In this document: piece after piece, positions 15,854 to 26,307 of the stretch | Layout of the letters: each line of letters begins with the position of its first letter | Numbering within the stretch: position 1 is the stretch's first letter | Source of the DNA: Amycolatopsis sp. MtRt-6 | GTDB taxonomy: Bacteria; Actinomycetota; Actinomycetes; Mycobacteriales; Pseudonocardiaceae | Direction: 5' to 3' | Assembly: GCF_017308975.1 (NCBI RefSeq) | Contig: NZ_JADWPD010000020.1 | Location: 62,001-126,000, forward strand | DNA length: 64,000 bases | The notes under the pieces: model-generated | Told to the model about the DNA's origin: nothing | What the model saw: only the letters and a program-made list of their open reading frames with translations | The model's database searches: none | Program-made: the position numbers and the translations under genes

Positions 15854-17107
15854 ATGCACCGGGGGTCACTCTTCCGCCACGCCGACTTCAGGCGGCTCTG
15901 GGCCGGCGACACGGCCAGCCAGTTCGGCACGGCCATCGGCTACACCGCCATCCCGCTGCTCGCGGCCGTGACGCTGGCCGCGACACCGTTCGAGATGGGC
16001 CTGCTGACCGCGGCCGAGACACTCGCTTTCCTGCTGATCGGCCTGCCCGCCGGGGTGTGGGTGGACCGGCTGCGCCGCCGCCGGGTCATGCTCACCGCCG
16101 ACTTCACGCGGGCGGCGCTGCTGCTGAGCGTGCCGATCAGCTGGTGGGCCGGGGTGCTGACGTTCGCCCAACTGCTGGTCGTCGTGCTCGTCGTGGGCAT
16201 CGCGACGGTGTTCTTCGACGTCGCGTACCAGTCGTACCTGCCCTCGCTCGTCGGCCGGGAGCACCTTCTGGAAGGCAACGCCAAGCTGCAGGCCGTCCAG
16301 TCGGTCGCGCAGATCGCCGGGCCCAGCGCGGCCGGCGTGCTGGTCCAGTTGGTCAACGCGGCCAGCACCGTGCTGCTCACCGGCCTCGGCTACCTCACGT
16401 CGGCCCTGTTCTTGCTGCGCATCCGCACCGTCGAGCCCGAGCCGGTCCGCGAGGGCCACGCCAAGCTGGTGTCGCAGGTCGCCGAAGGGCTTCGGTTCGT
16501 CTTCTCCGACCGGCCGCTGCGCGCGATCGTGGCGACGACGTCGACGTCGAACTTCTTCAACAGCGCGTTCCTGGCCGTACAGGTGCTGTTCCTGACCCGG
16601 ACGGCCGGCCTGCCACCGGCCGCGGTCGGTGTGCTGCTGGCCGCCGGCGGGGCCGGCGGCATCCTCGGCGCGCTGTGCTCGGGCGCGCTGACCCGGCGGA
16701 TCGGCCAGGCCCGGGCGATCTGGCTGGTCCCGCTGCTGACCATGCCCGGCCACCTGTTGATCCCGTTCGCCGCGCCCGGATGGCGGCTCGGCCTCGCCGG
16801 GCTGGGCGCCGTCGCGGGCGGCTTCGGGATCATCGTCTACAACGTCGCACAGGTTTCGTACCGGCAGGCGATCTGCCCGGACCGGCTGCTCGGCCGGATG
16901 AACGCGAGCGTGCGGTTCGTCGTCTGGGGCACGATGCCGCTCGGCGGGCTGCTGGGCGGCGGGCTCGGCGAGTGGCTCGGGCTGCGGGGTGCGATATGGG
17001 TGGCGCTCGCCGGCGAGGTCGCGTCGGTGCTGTGGGTGGTCTGCTCGCCCCTGCGGCACATGCGCGACCTGCCTACCGAAGCGAAAACCGGTTCTCCCGC
17101 CGCCTAG
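15854..17107 (+). CDS. MFS exporter
   Basis: A 417-residue major facilitator superfamily transporter with about 12 hydrophobic segments and the motif-A-like loop DRLRRRRVML after helix 2 (about residues 70-79). The sequence FRRLWAGDTASQFGT near the N-terminus is typical of the drug/macrolide exporter branch (MefA-like). It is divergent from an ArsR-type regulator, and 9 bp upstream of a valS gene reading the same way. This context suggests export of a toxic compound, possibly linked to the tRNA synthetase; the substrate is unknown. Confidence 0.85.
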   Translation: MHRGSLFRHADFRRLWAGDTASQFGTAIGYTAIPLLAAVTLAATPFEMGLLTAAETLAFLLIGLPAGVWVDRLRRRRVMLTADFTRAALLLSVPISWWAGVLTFAQLLVVVLVVGIATVFFDVAYQSYLPSLVGREHLLEGNAKLQAVQSVAQIAGPSAAGVLVQLVNAASTVLLTGLGYLTSALFLLRIRTVEPEPVREGHAKLVSQVAEGLRFVFSDRPLRAIVATTSTSNFFNSAFLAVQVLFLTRTAGLPPAAVGVLLAAGGAGGILGALCSGALTRRIGQARAIWLVPLLTMPGHLLIPFAAPGWRLGLAGLGAVAGGFGIIVYNVAQVSYRQAICPDRLLGRMNASVRFVVWGTMPLGGLLGGGLGEWLGLRGAIWVALAGEVASVLWVVCSPLRHMRDLPTEAKTGSPAA

Positions 17108-17116
17108 AGTTGCTTC

Positions 17117-19630
17117 ATGAGTACCCCATACGAGCGCCCACAAGTCCCGGACAAGGTCGGTGTCGACGGTCTGGAGGCCAAGTGGGTACCCGTATGGGAG
17201 TCCACCGGCGCCTACCGCTTCGACCGCACCAAGACCCGGGCCGAGATCTACTCGATCGACACTCCCCCGCCGACGGTCAGCGGTTCGCTGCACATCGGGC
17301 ACGTCTTCTCCTACACCCACACCGACGTCCTCGCGCGGTTCAAGCGGATGCGCGGGCTCGAGGTCTTCTACCCGATGGGCTGGGACGACAACGGCCTGCC
17401 GACCGAACGCCGGGTGCAGAACCACTTCGGCGTCCGCTGTGAGCCTTCGCTGCCCTACGACCCGGACTTCCGGCCGCCGGAGAAGCCGGGCAAGGACGTC
17501 GTCGCGATTTCGCGGCGCAACTTCGTCGAGCTGTGCGAAACCCTCACCGAGACCGACGAAAAGGTCTTCGAGCAGCTGTGGCGGCAGCTGGGGCTGTCGG
17601 TCGACTGGACGATGACCTACCAGACGATCGGGCACGACTCGCGGCTGATCTCGCAGCGCGCGTTCCTGCGGAACCTCGAGCGCGGTGAGGCCTACCAGGC
17701 CGAAGCGCCGACGCTGTGGGACGTCAGCTTCCGCACCGCCGTCGCCCAGGCCGAGCTGGAGGACCGCGAGCGCCCGGGTGCCTTCCACGACCTCGCGTTC
17801 ACCGGGCCCGACGGCGCCGACGTCGTGATCGCGACGACCCGGCCGGAGCTGCTGCCCGCGTGCGTCGCGCTGGTGGCCCACCCCGACGACGAGCGGTTCA
17901 AGCCGCTGTTCGGGAAGACCGTGCGGACGCCGGTGTTCGGCGTCGAGGTGCCCGTCGTGGCGCACCACCTGGCGGATCCCGAAAAGGGCCGGGGCATCGC
18001 GATGGTGTGCACGTTCGGCGACACCACCGACGTCACGTGGTGGCGGGAGCTGCGGCTGGCGACGCGGGTGGTGCTGGGCCGCGACGGCCGGTTCCTGCCC
18101 GAGGCGCCGTCCGGGGTGTCTTTCGACGCCTACGCGCCGCTGGTCGGCAAAACCGTCCACACGGGACGCGAGATCATGGTGCGACTGCTGCGCGAGGCCG
18201 GGGCCCTGCGCGGGGAACCGCGGCCGATCACGCACGCGGTGAAGTTCTACGAAAAGGGCGACAAGCCCCTGGAAATCGTCGCCAGCAGGCAGTGGTACCT
18301 GCGCAACGGCGGGACCGACGTCGCGTTCCGGGAGAAGATGCTCGCCCGCGGCGAAGAGCTGAACTGGGTGCCGAAGCACATGCGCGTCCGGTACTCGTCG
18401 TGGGTGGAGAACCTGGCCGGCGACTGGCTGATCAGCCGCCAGCGCTTCTTCGGCGTGCCGATCCCGCTGTGGTACCGGCTCGACGACCAAGGCGAGCCCG
18501 ACTACGCCGCACGCCTGCTGCCGGCCACCCTGCCGGTCGACCCGAGCAGCGACGTCCCGCCGGGGTTCACCGAGGAGCAGCGCGGCGTGCCGGGCGGGTT
18601 CGCCGCCGATCCCGACGTGATGGACACCTGGGCGACGTCGTCGCTGACGCCGCAGATCGTCGGCCGGTGGAGCGTCGACGACGACCTGTTTTCCCGCGTG
18701 TTCCCGATGGACCTGCGGCCGCAGGCGCACGAGATCATCCGCACCTGGCTGTTCTCGACGGCGGTGCGCGCGGAACTGGAGCACGGCGTGCTGCCGTGGC
18801 GGGAGGCGTCGATCGCGGGCTGGGTGCTCGACCCGGACCGCAAGAAGATGTCGAAGTCCATCGGCAACGTGATCACCCCGGTGGACCTGCTGGAGCGGTT
18901 CGGCTCGGACGCGGTCCGCTACTGGGCGGCGAGCGCGCGTCCCGGCGTCGACACGGCGGTGGACGAGGGCCAGATGAAGGTCGGCCGGCGGCTGGCGACG
19001 AAGCTGCTCAACGCGAGCCGGTTCGTGCTCGGCCTGGGTGTGCCCGCGCCGTCCTCGGTGGCCACCGAGCCGCTGGACCGGGCGCTGCTGGCGGCGCTGG
19101 CGGTCGTGGTCGAGCAGGCGACCGCGGCGCTGGAGGCCTCGGACTACGCGCGGGCGCTGCAGGTGACGGAGACGTTCTTCTGGACGTTCTGCGATGACTA
19201 CGTCGAGCTGGTGAAGGGCCGCGCGTACGGCGACAGCGGTCCTTCGGGTGCGGAGTCCGCGCAGGCGGCGCTGGTCACGGCGTTGTCGGCGGTGCTGCGG
19301 CTGTTCGCGCCGTTCCTGCCGTTCGCGACCGAAGAGGTCTGGTCGTGGTGGCGGGACGGGTCGGTCCACCGCGCCGAGTGGCCCGCCGCACCGGGTGTCG
19401 AAGGGGATCCGGAGCTGCTCGCGCTGGCCGGCCAGGTGATCGCGGCGGTGCGCCGGGCCAAGACGGACGCGAAGGTGTCGATGCGGTCCGCCGTCGAGAC
19501 GCTCACCGTGACCGGCCCGCCCGAGCTGCTGGCGCGGTTCGCGGACATTCAGGCGGACATCCGCGTCGCGGGCGTGATCACGGCGGTGGAGACCCGCGAA
19601 GGCGACTTCGCGGTCGAGGCCAAGGTCTGA
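17117..19630 (+). CDS. valS: Valyl-tRNA synthetase, archaeal-like short form
   Basis: An 837-residue class I synthetase charging tRNA-Val. The HIGH motif (GSLHIGHVFSYTHTD, about residue 50), the editing domain (about 190-340) and KMSKS (about 578, KKMSKSIGNVI) are intact. The signature DNGLPTERRVQNHFGV and the absence of the usual C-terminal coiled coil are features of the archaeal/alternative ValS type rather than the usual bacterial type. Actinobacteria that carry this form may also have a standard valS elsewhere, which cannot be checked here. The ribosome site is poor; TAGAGT just before the ATG suggests a leaderless transcript or coupling with the exporter gene 9 bp upstream. It sits in a block breaking hflX-dapF synteny. 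Confidence 0.93.
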   Translation: MSTPYERPQVPDKVGVDGLEAKWVPVWESTGAYRFDRTKTRAEIYSIDTPPPTVSGSLHIGHVFSYTHTDVLARFKRMRGLEVFYPMGWDDNGLPTERRVQNHFGVRCEPSLPYDPDFRPPEKPGKDVVAISRRNFVELCETLTETDEKVFEQLWRQLGLSVDWTMTYQTIGHDSRLISQRAFLRNLERGEAYQAEAPTLWDVSFRTAVAQAELEDRERPGAFHDLAFTGPDGADVVIATTRPELLPACVALVAHPDDERFKPLFGKTVRTPVFGVEVPVVAHHLADPEKGRGIAMVCTFGDTTDVTWWRELRLATRVVLGRDGRFLPEAPSGVSFDAYAPLVGKTVHTGREIMVRLLREAGALRGEPRPITHAVKFYEKGDKPLEIVASRQWYLRNGGTDVAFREKMLARGEELNWVPKHMRVRYSSWVENLAGDWLISRQRFFGVPIPLWYRLDDQGEPDYAARLLPATLPVDPSSDVPPGFTEEQRGVPGGFAADPDVMDTWATSSLTPQIVGRWSVDDDLFSRVFPMDLRPQAHEIIRTWLFSTAVRAELEHGVLPWREASIAGWVLDPDRKKMSKSIGNVITPVDLLERFGSDAVRYWAASARPGVDTAVDEGQMKVGRRLATKLLNASRFVLGLGVPAPSSVATEPLDRALLAALAVVVEQATAALEASDYARALQVTETFFWTFCDDYVELVKGRAYGDSGPSGAESAQAALVTALSAVLRLFAPFLPFATEEVWSWWRDGSVHRAEWPAAPGVEGDPELLALAGQVIAAVRRAKTDAKVSMRSAVETLTVTGPPELLARFADIQADIRVAGVITAVETREGDFAVEAKV

Positions 19631-19634
19631 TGCG

Positions 19635-19672
19635 GGTGGGCCGCTCCGGTCACGAACCGGCGGCGGCCCACC
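19635..19672. terminator. Hairpin between convergent valS and dapF
   Basis: GGTGGGCCGC (19635-19644) pairs with GCGGCCCACC (19663-19672), with an inner CCGGT/ACCGG stem. It covers the valS-dapF junction and the last codons of dapF, so it could end transcription from both sides. Confidence 0.6.
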
Positions 19673-20477
19673 AGGCTTCGTCGATCTCGCCGCGCGCCAC
19701 GATTTCGGCGGGCCCGGACAGCGTCGACGCGCCGCGGGACACCGTCACCTCGACCCGGCCGCCCGGGATGTCCACAGTGGACGTGCCGGTGTCGGTGCCC
19801 GCCAGGTGGAACGCGGCCGCCACCGCGGCGACCGTGCCGGTGCCGCACGCCCGCGTCTCCCCCACCCCGCGCTCGTGGACGCGCATCCGCAGCGCGCCCT
19901 CGCCGAGCCGGTTGACGAACTCGAGGTTGACCCCGTGCGGGAAGACGTCGTGGTCGAAGTCGGGCTGGTCGCGCAGGTCGAGGCCGGCCACGTCGTCGTC
20001 GAGCAGCGACACCAGGTGCGGGTTGCCGACGTTCACCGCGACGCCCGAAAACGGGCGGCCGGCGACCACCGTGACCGAGGTGCCGGTGATCGTCGCCGGT
20101 CCCATCTGGACGGTCACCGAGCGGTCGGGGTGCACCACCAGCGGCCGGTCGCCCGCGCGGGTGCCGATGACGAACTCGCCCTCGGTCTCCAGGCCCGCTT
20201 CGACGAGGTAGCGGGCGAAGACGCGGGTGCCGTTGCCACACATCTCGGCGATCGACCCGTCGGCGTTGCGGTAGTCCATGAACCACTCGCCCGCGGACGG
20301 CTCGTCGAGCGCGGCGGCCCGCACGACGCGCAGCACGCCGTCGGCCCCGAGGCCGCGGCGGCGGTCGCACAGCGCGGCGACCCTGGCCTCGGTCAGCTCG
20401 AGGCGGCCCGCCGGATCGGGGAGCAGCACGAAGTCGTTCTGCGTGCCGTGCCCCTTGAGGAACTCGATTCCGCCCAT
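19650..20477 (-). CDS. dapF: Diaminopimelate epimerase
   Basis: A 275-residue PLP-independent epimerase converting LL- to meso-diaminopimelate for lysine and peptidoglycan synthesis. Both catalytic cysteines are visible: MCGNG (about residue 84) and ACGTG (about 228, [12 protein letters not shown]). The N-terminal KGHGTQNDF segment is also conserved. It follows miaA with a 10-bp gap, forming the usual miaA-dapF operon. Confidence 0.97.
   Translation of the reverse strand: MGGIEFLKGHGTQNDFVLLPDPAGRLELTEARVAALCDRRRGLGADGVLRVVRAAALDEPSAGEWFMDYRNADGSIAEMCGNGTRVFARYLVEAGLETEGEFVIGTRAGDRPLVVHPDRSVTVQMGPATITGTSVTVVAGRPFSGVAVNVGNPHLVSLLDDDVAGLDLRDQPDFDHDVFPHGVNLEFVNRLGEGALRMRVHERGVGETRACGTGTVAAVAAAFHLAGTDTGTSTVDIPGGRVEVTVSRGASTLSGPAEIVARGEIDEAWWAAAGS
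19770..19782. repeat. TCCACWGTGGA palindrome (site 3)
   Basis: GTCCACAGTGGAC inside dapF; read as STVD with the rare Thr codon ACT. Confidence 0.7.
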
Positions 20478-20487
20478 GGGGGCAAGA

Positions 20488-21399
<912 letters not shown>

Positions 21400-21617
21400 G
21401 GCGGCTGACGATACCGGCGGACCAACACGGAGCGTCCACCGGAAGTAGGATCACGAGCTTCGAGTGGCCCATCCAGTACCACGGTGCGCGCTGAGCTGCT
21501 TGAATGCCGCCTAAGGGACGTAGCATCCGAGCACGGCCCGTGACGACCGCATTACCCGGCCCCGCTCCACGGCGGGGCGCCCGCGCGAGCGGGCGTACAG
21601 GCGATAAGGAGCCTGCG
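21400..21617. other. Intergenic region between divergent miaA and DUF349 gene
   Basis: These 218 bp hold both promoters. Two consecutive hairpins, CCCCGC/GCGGGG near 21560-21577 and CGCCCGC/GCGGGCG near 21577-21595, fall in the leader of the DUF349 gene and end about 23 bp before its ATG. No riboswitch family was recognised. Confidence 0.4.
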
Positions 21618-22931
21618 ATGGCCCAGGAGAACACTTCCACCGGTACCCCGGCCCCGCACCCGGTGCCGCACGCGCTGCACGCCGGGCACGCCGCCCCGCC
21701 CGTGCCGCCCGCCGAACCCACCCCGTCCACCTGGGGCCGGATCGACGAGGAGGGCACCGTCTACGTCGTCACCGCCGAGGGCGAACGCGCCGTCGGCGTC
21801 TGGCAGGCCGGCAGCCCGGACGAGGGGCTGGTGCACTACGCGCGTCGCTTCGACGACGTGCGCACCGAGGTCGAGCTGCTGGAGACCCGGCTGATCTCCG
21901 GGGCCGGCGACCCGAAGCACGCGCTGTCGAGCGCCACCCAGATCCGCGACGGCCTGGCCGAGGCGGCCGTGGTCGGCGACCTGGCCGCGCTCGCCGCCCG
22001 GCTGGAGTACGTCATCGGGCACGCCGAGAAGGCGCTGGCCAGCGCGAAGGCGGAGCGCGAGGAGGCACGGGCGGCGGCGGTCGCGCGCAAGCAGGCCCTG
22101 GCGGAGGAGGCCGAGAAGATCGCGGCGGACTCCACCCAGTGGAAGGCGGCGGGCGACCGGCTGCGCGCGATCCTCGACGAGTGGAAGACGGTCAAGGGCG
22201 TCGACCGCAAGACCGACGACGAGCTGTGGAAGCGGTTCTCGAAGGCCCGCGAGGCGTTCAACCGCCGCCGCGGGTCGCACTTCGCCGAGCTGGACAAGCA
22301 GCGCGCGTCGGCCAAGCAGCGCAAGGAAGAGCTGATCGCCGAGGCCGAGGCCATCAGCGAGTCCGAGGACTGGGGCGAGACGGCGGGTCGCTACAAGGAC
22401 CTGATGACGGAGTGGAAGGCGGCCGGGCGCGCGCCCAAGGACAGCGACGAGGCGCTGTGGCAGCGCTTCCGGGCGGCCCAGGACAAGTTCTTCGCGCGCC
22501 GGTCGGCGGTGTTCTCCGAGCGTGACGCGGAGTTCGGCGCGAACGCGGCCCGCAAGGAAGAGCTCCTGGTCGAGGCGGAGAAGATCGACGCGGCGGCCAA
22601 CCTGGAGGCGGCGAAGAGCGCGCTGCGGCGCATCCAGGAGCAGTGGGACGAGATCGGCAAGGTCCCCCGCGAGCGGATCCGCGAGCTGGACGGCCGGCTG
22701 AAGGCGGTCCAGGACGCGGTCAAGGCGGCGGAGGACTCGCGGTGGCGGAAGACGGACCCGGAGGCCCAGGCCCGGGCGGCGCAGTTCCGGGAGCGGGTGG
22801 AGCAGTTCGAGTCCCAGGCCGCGAAGGCGCGGGCCGCCGGCGACGAGCGGCGCGCGAAGAAGGCGGACGAGCAGGCCGCGCAGTGGCGTGAGTGGCTGCA
22901 GGCCGCCGAGGCGGCGGTCGCCGACCGCTGA
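21618..22931 (+). CDS. DUF349 coiled-coil protein
   Basis: A 437-residue cytoplasmic protein. After a Pro-rich N-terminus (about residues 1-35) and a small beta domain (TWGRIDEEGTVYV), it consists of long charged helices with repeated DUF349 units such as DRLRAILDEWKTVKGVDRK, DLMTEWKAAGRAPKDSDEAL and RRIQEQWDEIGKVPRE, each ending in a W-x(6-8) pattern. The repeats are predicted coiled coil. ATG 21618 is chosen for the AAGGAG 8 bases upstream. It is the counterpart of Rv2731 in Mycobacterium by position. The molecular role is unknown. A strong hairpin terminator follows. Confidence 0.9.
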   Translation: MAQENTSTGTPAPHPVPHALHAGHAAPPVPPAEPTPSTWGRIDEEGTVYVVTAEGERAVGVWQAGSPDEGLVHYARRFDDVRTEVELLETRLISGAGDPKHALSSATQIRDGLAEAAVVGDLAALAARLEYVIGHAEKALASAKAEREEARAAAVARKQALAEEAEKIAADSTQWKAAGDRLRAILDEWKTVKGVDRKTDDELWKRFSKAREAFNRRRGSHFAELDKQRASAKQRKEELIAEAEAISESEDWGETAGRYKDLMTEWKAAGRAPKDSDEALWQRFRAAQDKFFARRSAVFSERDAEFGANAARKEELLVEAEKIDAAANLEAAKSALRRIQEQWDEIGKVPRERIRELDGRLKAVQDAVKAAEDSRWRKTDPEAQARAAQFRERVEQFESQAAKARAAGDERRAKKADEQAAQWREWLQAAEAAVADR

Positions 22932-22940
22932 AAGGCGCTG

Positions 22941-22982
22941 AAGGCCGCCTCCGGGGACTCCGCGTTCCCCGGAGGCGGCCTT
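22941..22982 (+). terminator. Terminator after the DUF349 gene
   Basis: A 17-bp stem (AAGGCCGCCTCCGGGGA and complement) with loop CTCCGCGT, ending in TTTG. It starts 10 bp after the stop codon. Confidence 0.85.
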
Positions 22983-23083
22983 TGCCGTCCCGGCGCAAGC
23001 GGAAGCACCCGGACGGGTTCGGTCGGCGCCCCGACCGGGGGTCACCGCGCGCTTCGCTCCGCCGCCGGTGCTCCACTCTGATC

Positions 23084-23542
23084 ATGACCAGGACACCCCA
23101 CAGCGCCAGCAGGATCCTCTCCGCGCTGGTGATCAGCACCGCCCTCGCCGGGCTCGTCCCCGCGCTCGCCGCTCCCGCCGTGGCCGCGCCGCTCTCCGCT
23201 GCCGCCGGATCCGCCGTCGAAGCCGGCAAGGGGAAGGTGAAGCTCGACGGGAAGCTCGGCAAGGACCACGTCAAGGTCAACGAGAAGGTCGACCTCAAGG
23301 GCAACCTGAAGGTGCTCGACGCGGCCCGCTCCGAAGCAGTCCTCGAAACCGTCATCGTGCAGCAGCTGCGGGCCGGGACGTGGGTGAACATCGCCGACAC
23401 CACCTGCCGGCCGAACGGCGGGTTCTCGTTCAGCCTCAGCTTCAGCCTGAGCGCCACGGTCTCGCTGCGGCTCTACCACCCCGAGACGACGTTGTACGCC
23501 GCCGCCTACTCGGCGAGCACCTTCACCCTGCGCGTGGGCTGA
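23084..23542 (+). CDS. Small secreted protein of unknown function
   Basis: A 152-residue exported protein. It has a signal peptide (about residues 1-35, SRILSALVISTALAGLVPAL), a Lys-rich KGKVKLDGKLGKDHVKVNEK segment, and a C-terminal part rich in alternating Ser/Phe/Leu (GGFSFSLSFSLSATVSLRLY) that looks like a single beta-sandwich. One cysteine (TTCRPNG) is present after the signal. The family resembles actinobacterial Ig-like secreted proteins but no activity can be assigned. No close operon partner. Confidence 0.7.
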   Translation: MTRTPHSASRILSALVISTALAGLVPALAAPAVAAPLSAAAGSAVEAGKGKVKLDGKLGKDHVKVNEKVDLKGNLKVLDAARSEAVLETVIVQQLRAGTWVNIADTTCRPNGGFSFSLSFSLSATVSLRLYHPETTLYAAAYSASTFTLRVG

Positions 23543-23563
23543 ACCCGGTCCCCACCGGCCCGC

Positions 23564-24037
23564 TCAGGACCTCGAAAACGCCGTGCGCATCCACGAGACC
23601 GCCAGGCAGATCATCGCGATCCAGGCGATCACCATGCCGATGCCGGGCCCGCCGCCCGCGGAGCCGGGGGCGTGGGACGACTGCTGCGACCAGATCGCCA
23701 GCAGCCCGTCGACCGAGGCGAACCAGCCGCCCGCGGCGCAGACCCAGGACAGCCACCAGCGCCGGGTCACCAGGGCCAGTGCCGAGGCCAGGATGCCGAC
23801 CGCGGTCGACGTCGCCGCGAACAGCTGCGGGATGCCGCCGCCCTCGCCGGCCAGCACCTGCCAGCCCGCGTGGTCGCCGACCCACGGCAGGATCAGGCAG
23901 ACCAGCAGCACGAACGAGAACACCGCGATGGTGAACCCGCGGCGGCCCAGCTCCACCGTGCGGGACGCCCGCGCGCCCGCTTCGTCGATCTCGGCCGCCA
24001 GCTCGGCCAGCTCGCCGTTGCCTCGCGACTCGGTCAC
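23564..24037 (-). CDS. Conserved membrane protein downstream of miaB
   Basis: A 157-residue membrane protein with about four hydrophobic segments ([58 protein letters not shown] and [15 protein letters not shown]) after an acidic N-terminus. Its GTG start overlaps the miaB stop by 4 bp (GTGA), so it is translationally coupled to miaB. The same arrangement is seen for Rv2732c in Mycobacterium. Function unknown. Confidence 0.85.
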   Translation of the reverse strand: MTESRGNGELAELAAEIDEAGARASRTVELGRRGFTIAVFSFVLLVCLILPWVGDHAGWQVLAGEGGGIPQLFAATSTAVGILASALALVTRRWWLSWVCAAGGWFASVDGLLAIWSQQSSHAPGSAGGGPGIGMVIAWIAMICLAVSWMRTAFSRS

Positions 24038-25527
24038 AGCGCACACCCACTCACCGGTTCGGGCTGGGCGGCCGGGGCACCGAAGCCCGGCAGGCCCAGC
24101 GTGACGCCGCTCGTCTTCGGCCGCAGCCCGGCCTCCGCGTTGTCGCCGGCGCGCGTCCGCCGGTGGGACAGCAGGTCGCCGTCGGCCACCAGGTGGTGCG
24201 GCGCACCGTAGGTGACGACCGTCTCGACGACGTCGCCGGGCCGGACCGCGCGGTCGACGTGGGCACCGGTCGGCGCGAAGTGGACCAGACGTCCGTCGCG
24301 GGCGCGGCCGCTCATCCGGTGCGTCTCGGCGTCCTTGCGCCCCTCGCCCGCGGCGACGAGCAGCTCGACGCGGCGGCCGACGATCTTCTTGTTCTCTTCC
24401 CAGGAGATCGCGTTCTGCAGCTCGACCAGGCGGTCGTAACGCTCCTGCACGACCTCCTTCGGCAGCTGGCCGTCCATCGTCGCGGCCGGCGTGCCGGGGC
24501 GCTTCGAGTACTGGAAGGTGAACGCGCTCGAGAAGCGGGCCTGCGCCACGACGTCCAGGGTCGCCTGGAAGTCCTCCTCGGTCTCGCCAGGGAAGCCGAC
24601 GATGATGTCGGTGGTGATGGCCGCGTCCGGCATGGCCGCGCGGACCTCGTCGAGGATGTTCAGGAAGCGCGCCGAGCGGTAGGACCGCTTCATCTCGCGC
24701 AGCACCCGGTCGGACCCGGACTGCAGCGGCATGTGCAGCTGGTGGCAGATGTTCGGGGTCGCGGCCATGGCGTCGATGACGTCGGAGGTGAACGCCGCCG
24801 GGTGCGGCGAGGTGAACCGGACGCGCTCGAGGCCGTCGATCGTGCCGCACGCGCGCAGCAGCTTGCCGAACGCCAGCCGGTCGCCGAACTCGACGCCATA
24901 GGAGTTGACGTTCTGGCCGAGCAGGGTGACCTCGAGCACGCCCTCGGCGACGAGCGCCTCGACCTCGGCGAGGATCTCGCCGGGCCGCCGGTCGCGTTCC
25001 TTGCCGCGCAGGGCGGGGACGATGCAGAAGGTGCAGGTGTTGTTGCAGCCGACCGAAACGGACACCCAGCTCGCGTAGGACGATTCACGCCGCGCGGGCA
25101 GCGTCGAGGGGAACGTCTCGAGCGATTCGAGGATCTCGACCTCGGCCGCGGCGTTGTGCCGGGCGCGCTCCAGCAGCGTGGGCAGCGACCCGATGTTGTG
25201 GGTGCCGAACACGACGTCGACCCACGGCGCCCGCTTGACGATCTCCCCGCGGTCCTTCTGCGCGAGACACCCGCCGACGGCGATCTGCAGGCCGGGGTTG
25301 GCGACCTTGTCCGGGCGCAGGTGCCCGAGCGTGCCGTACAGCTTGTTGTCCGCGTTTTCCCGGACGGCGCAGGTGTTGAACACGATCAGGTCGGGCTTGG
25401 CCCCGGCGGCCGCCGGGACGTAGCCGGCGTCCTCGAGCTGCCCGGCGAGCCGCTCGGAGTCGTGCACGTTCATCTGGCAGCCGAAGGTGCGGATCTGGTA
25501 CGCCCTGGGTGCCTGGTTCTCGGTCAT
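24034..25527 (-). CDS. miaB: tRNA-2-methylthio-N6-dimethylallyladenosine synthase
   Basis: A 497-residue radical SAM methylthiotransferase that turns i6A37 into ms2i6A37 in tRNA, following MiaA. The N-terminal UPF0004 domain carries cluster cysteines ([22 protein letters not shown]), the radical SAM motif is CNNTCTFC (about residue 155) and a TRAM domain is expected at about 390-455. The C-terminal tail of about 40 residues is extended and Pro/Gly-rich. In Corynebacterium and Streptomyces miaB lies close to gluABCD; here about 37 kb intervene. Confidence 0.97.
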   Translation of the reverse strand: MTENQAPRAYQIRTFGCQMNVHDSERLAGQLEDAGYVPAAAGAKPDLIVFNTCAVRENADNKLYGTLGHLRPDKVANPGLQIAVGGCLAQKDRGEIVKRAPWVDVVFGTHNIGSLPTLLERARHNAAAEVEILESLETFPSTLPARRESSYASWVSVSVGCNNTCTFCIVPALRGKERDRRPGEILAEVEALVAEGVLEVTLLGQNVNSYGVEFGDRLAFGKLLRACGTIDGLERVRFTSPHPAAFTSDVIDAMAATPNICHQLHMPLQSGSDRVLREMKRSYRSARFLNILDEVRAAMPDAAITTDIIVGFPGETEEDFQATLDVVAQARFSSAFTFQYSKRPGTPAATMDGQLPKEVVQERYDRLVELQNAISWEENKKIVGRRVELLVAAGEGRKDAETHRMSGRARDGRLVHFAPTGAHVDRAVRPGDVVETVVTYGAPHHLVADGDLLSHRRTRAGDNAEAGLRPKTSGVTLGLPGFGAPAAQPEPVSGCAL

Positions 25528-25593
25528 CGGCTTCCAGGGTAGACCGGCTGCCGCCTGCGGTTCCGCGGTGCCCTGGGTCGCGCTGCCGCCGGG

Positions 25594-25893
25594 TCACGCC
25601 CCGGGCGCCGGGCGGGCGAGCGCGAGCTGCGCGTCGAGCAGCTTCACGCAGAGCGTGAGCGGCACCAGTCCGTAGACCGTCCCGGCCGCCGGCCCGTGGA
25701 GCTTGGTGGTGGTGATCCGCTTGACCGGGACGCCGCACGGGCACGGTCCGGCCGTCGGACGGCAAGGAGAACGTTCGATCCGGTGACGGGCCGGTGTTTC
25801 TCCGGCGTACGCGGCGGCCGGCTCGGCCACCGTGGTCGCGAGCACGATGGCCGCGGCCGCCACGGTCCTGGCGAGTCGTCTGCCGCTGATCAC
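25594..25893 (-). CDS. Small secreted cysteine-containing protein
   Basis: A 99-residue exported protein with a signal peptide (RRLARTVAAAAIVLATTVA, cleavage probably after AAAYA) and a mature part of about 70 residues with three clustered cysteines (SPCRPTAGPCPCGVP) plus one near LTLCVK. The GTG at 25893 is chosen because AAGGGAG lies just upstream; longer frames extend into unconserved sequence. Function not recognised. Confidence 0.55.
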   Translation of the reverse strand: MISGRRLARTVAAAAIVLATTVAEPAAAYAGETPARHRIERSPCRPTAGPCPCGVPVKRITTTKLHGPAAGTVYGLVPLTLCVKLLDAQLALARPAPGA

Positions 25894-26126
25894 GCCGCTC
25901 CCTTTCCCCGGTGAGCCAACGTGTTCGGCGACGGCCGGGACGTGCTCGCGGACCACGTTAGGGAGGGGCGGCCGGGGCTCGCACCGGTCAAAAGCGGCCA
26001 CGAGCCGGTTCCGGCCAGGGTGCCTGGCCGGAACCGGACGGTGGCCGCAACCGCCCCTTACCGGCGCCGCGGGAGAACGCCTACAGTCCGCAGCGCGGAA
26101 CTTCACGACCAGGGGGAACGAAGACC

Positions 26127-26303
26127 ATGCTCAGATGGACGGCCATCACCGCCGCCACGGCCGCCGTGGTGGCGGCGGCGGCTTTCGGAGCCGGGACCGG
26201 CGCGGACAAGATAGTCTCGGCCGACGACCCACCGACCGTCTGCCTTCGCCCGCACGCCTGGGGCTGCGATCCGGGACCGCCGGACCCGTGGGAGTGGGAC
26301 TGA
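26127..26303 (+). CDS. Very small secreted peptide (58 residues)
   Basis: This short frame begins with ATG after AGGGGGAACG. It encodes a signal-like N-terminus (LRWTAITAATAAVVAAAAFG), then an acidic/proline-rich mature part with two cysteines (VCLRPHAWGC) and a Trp-rich end (DPWEWD). It ends 4 bp from the stop of a convergent LuxR-type regulator. Tail-to-tail pairing with a regulator and the exported, Cys/Trp-containing form suggest a secreted signal or marker peptide, but this is inference; the frame could also be non-functional. Confidence 0.45.
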   Translation: MLRWTAITAATAAVVAAAAFGAGTGADKIVSADDPPTVCLRPHAWGCDPGPPDPWEWD

Positions 26304-26307
26304 CCGG

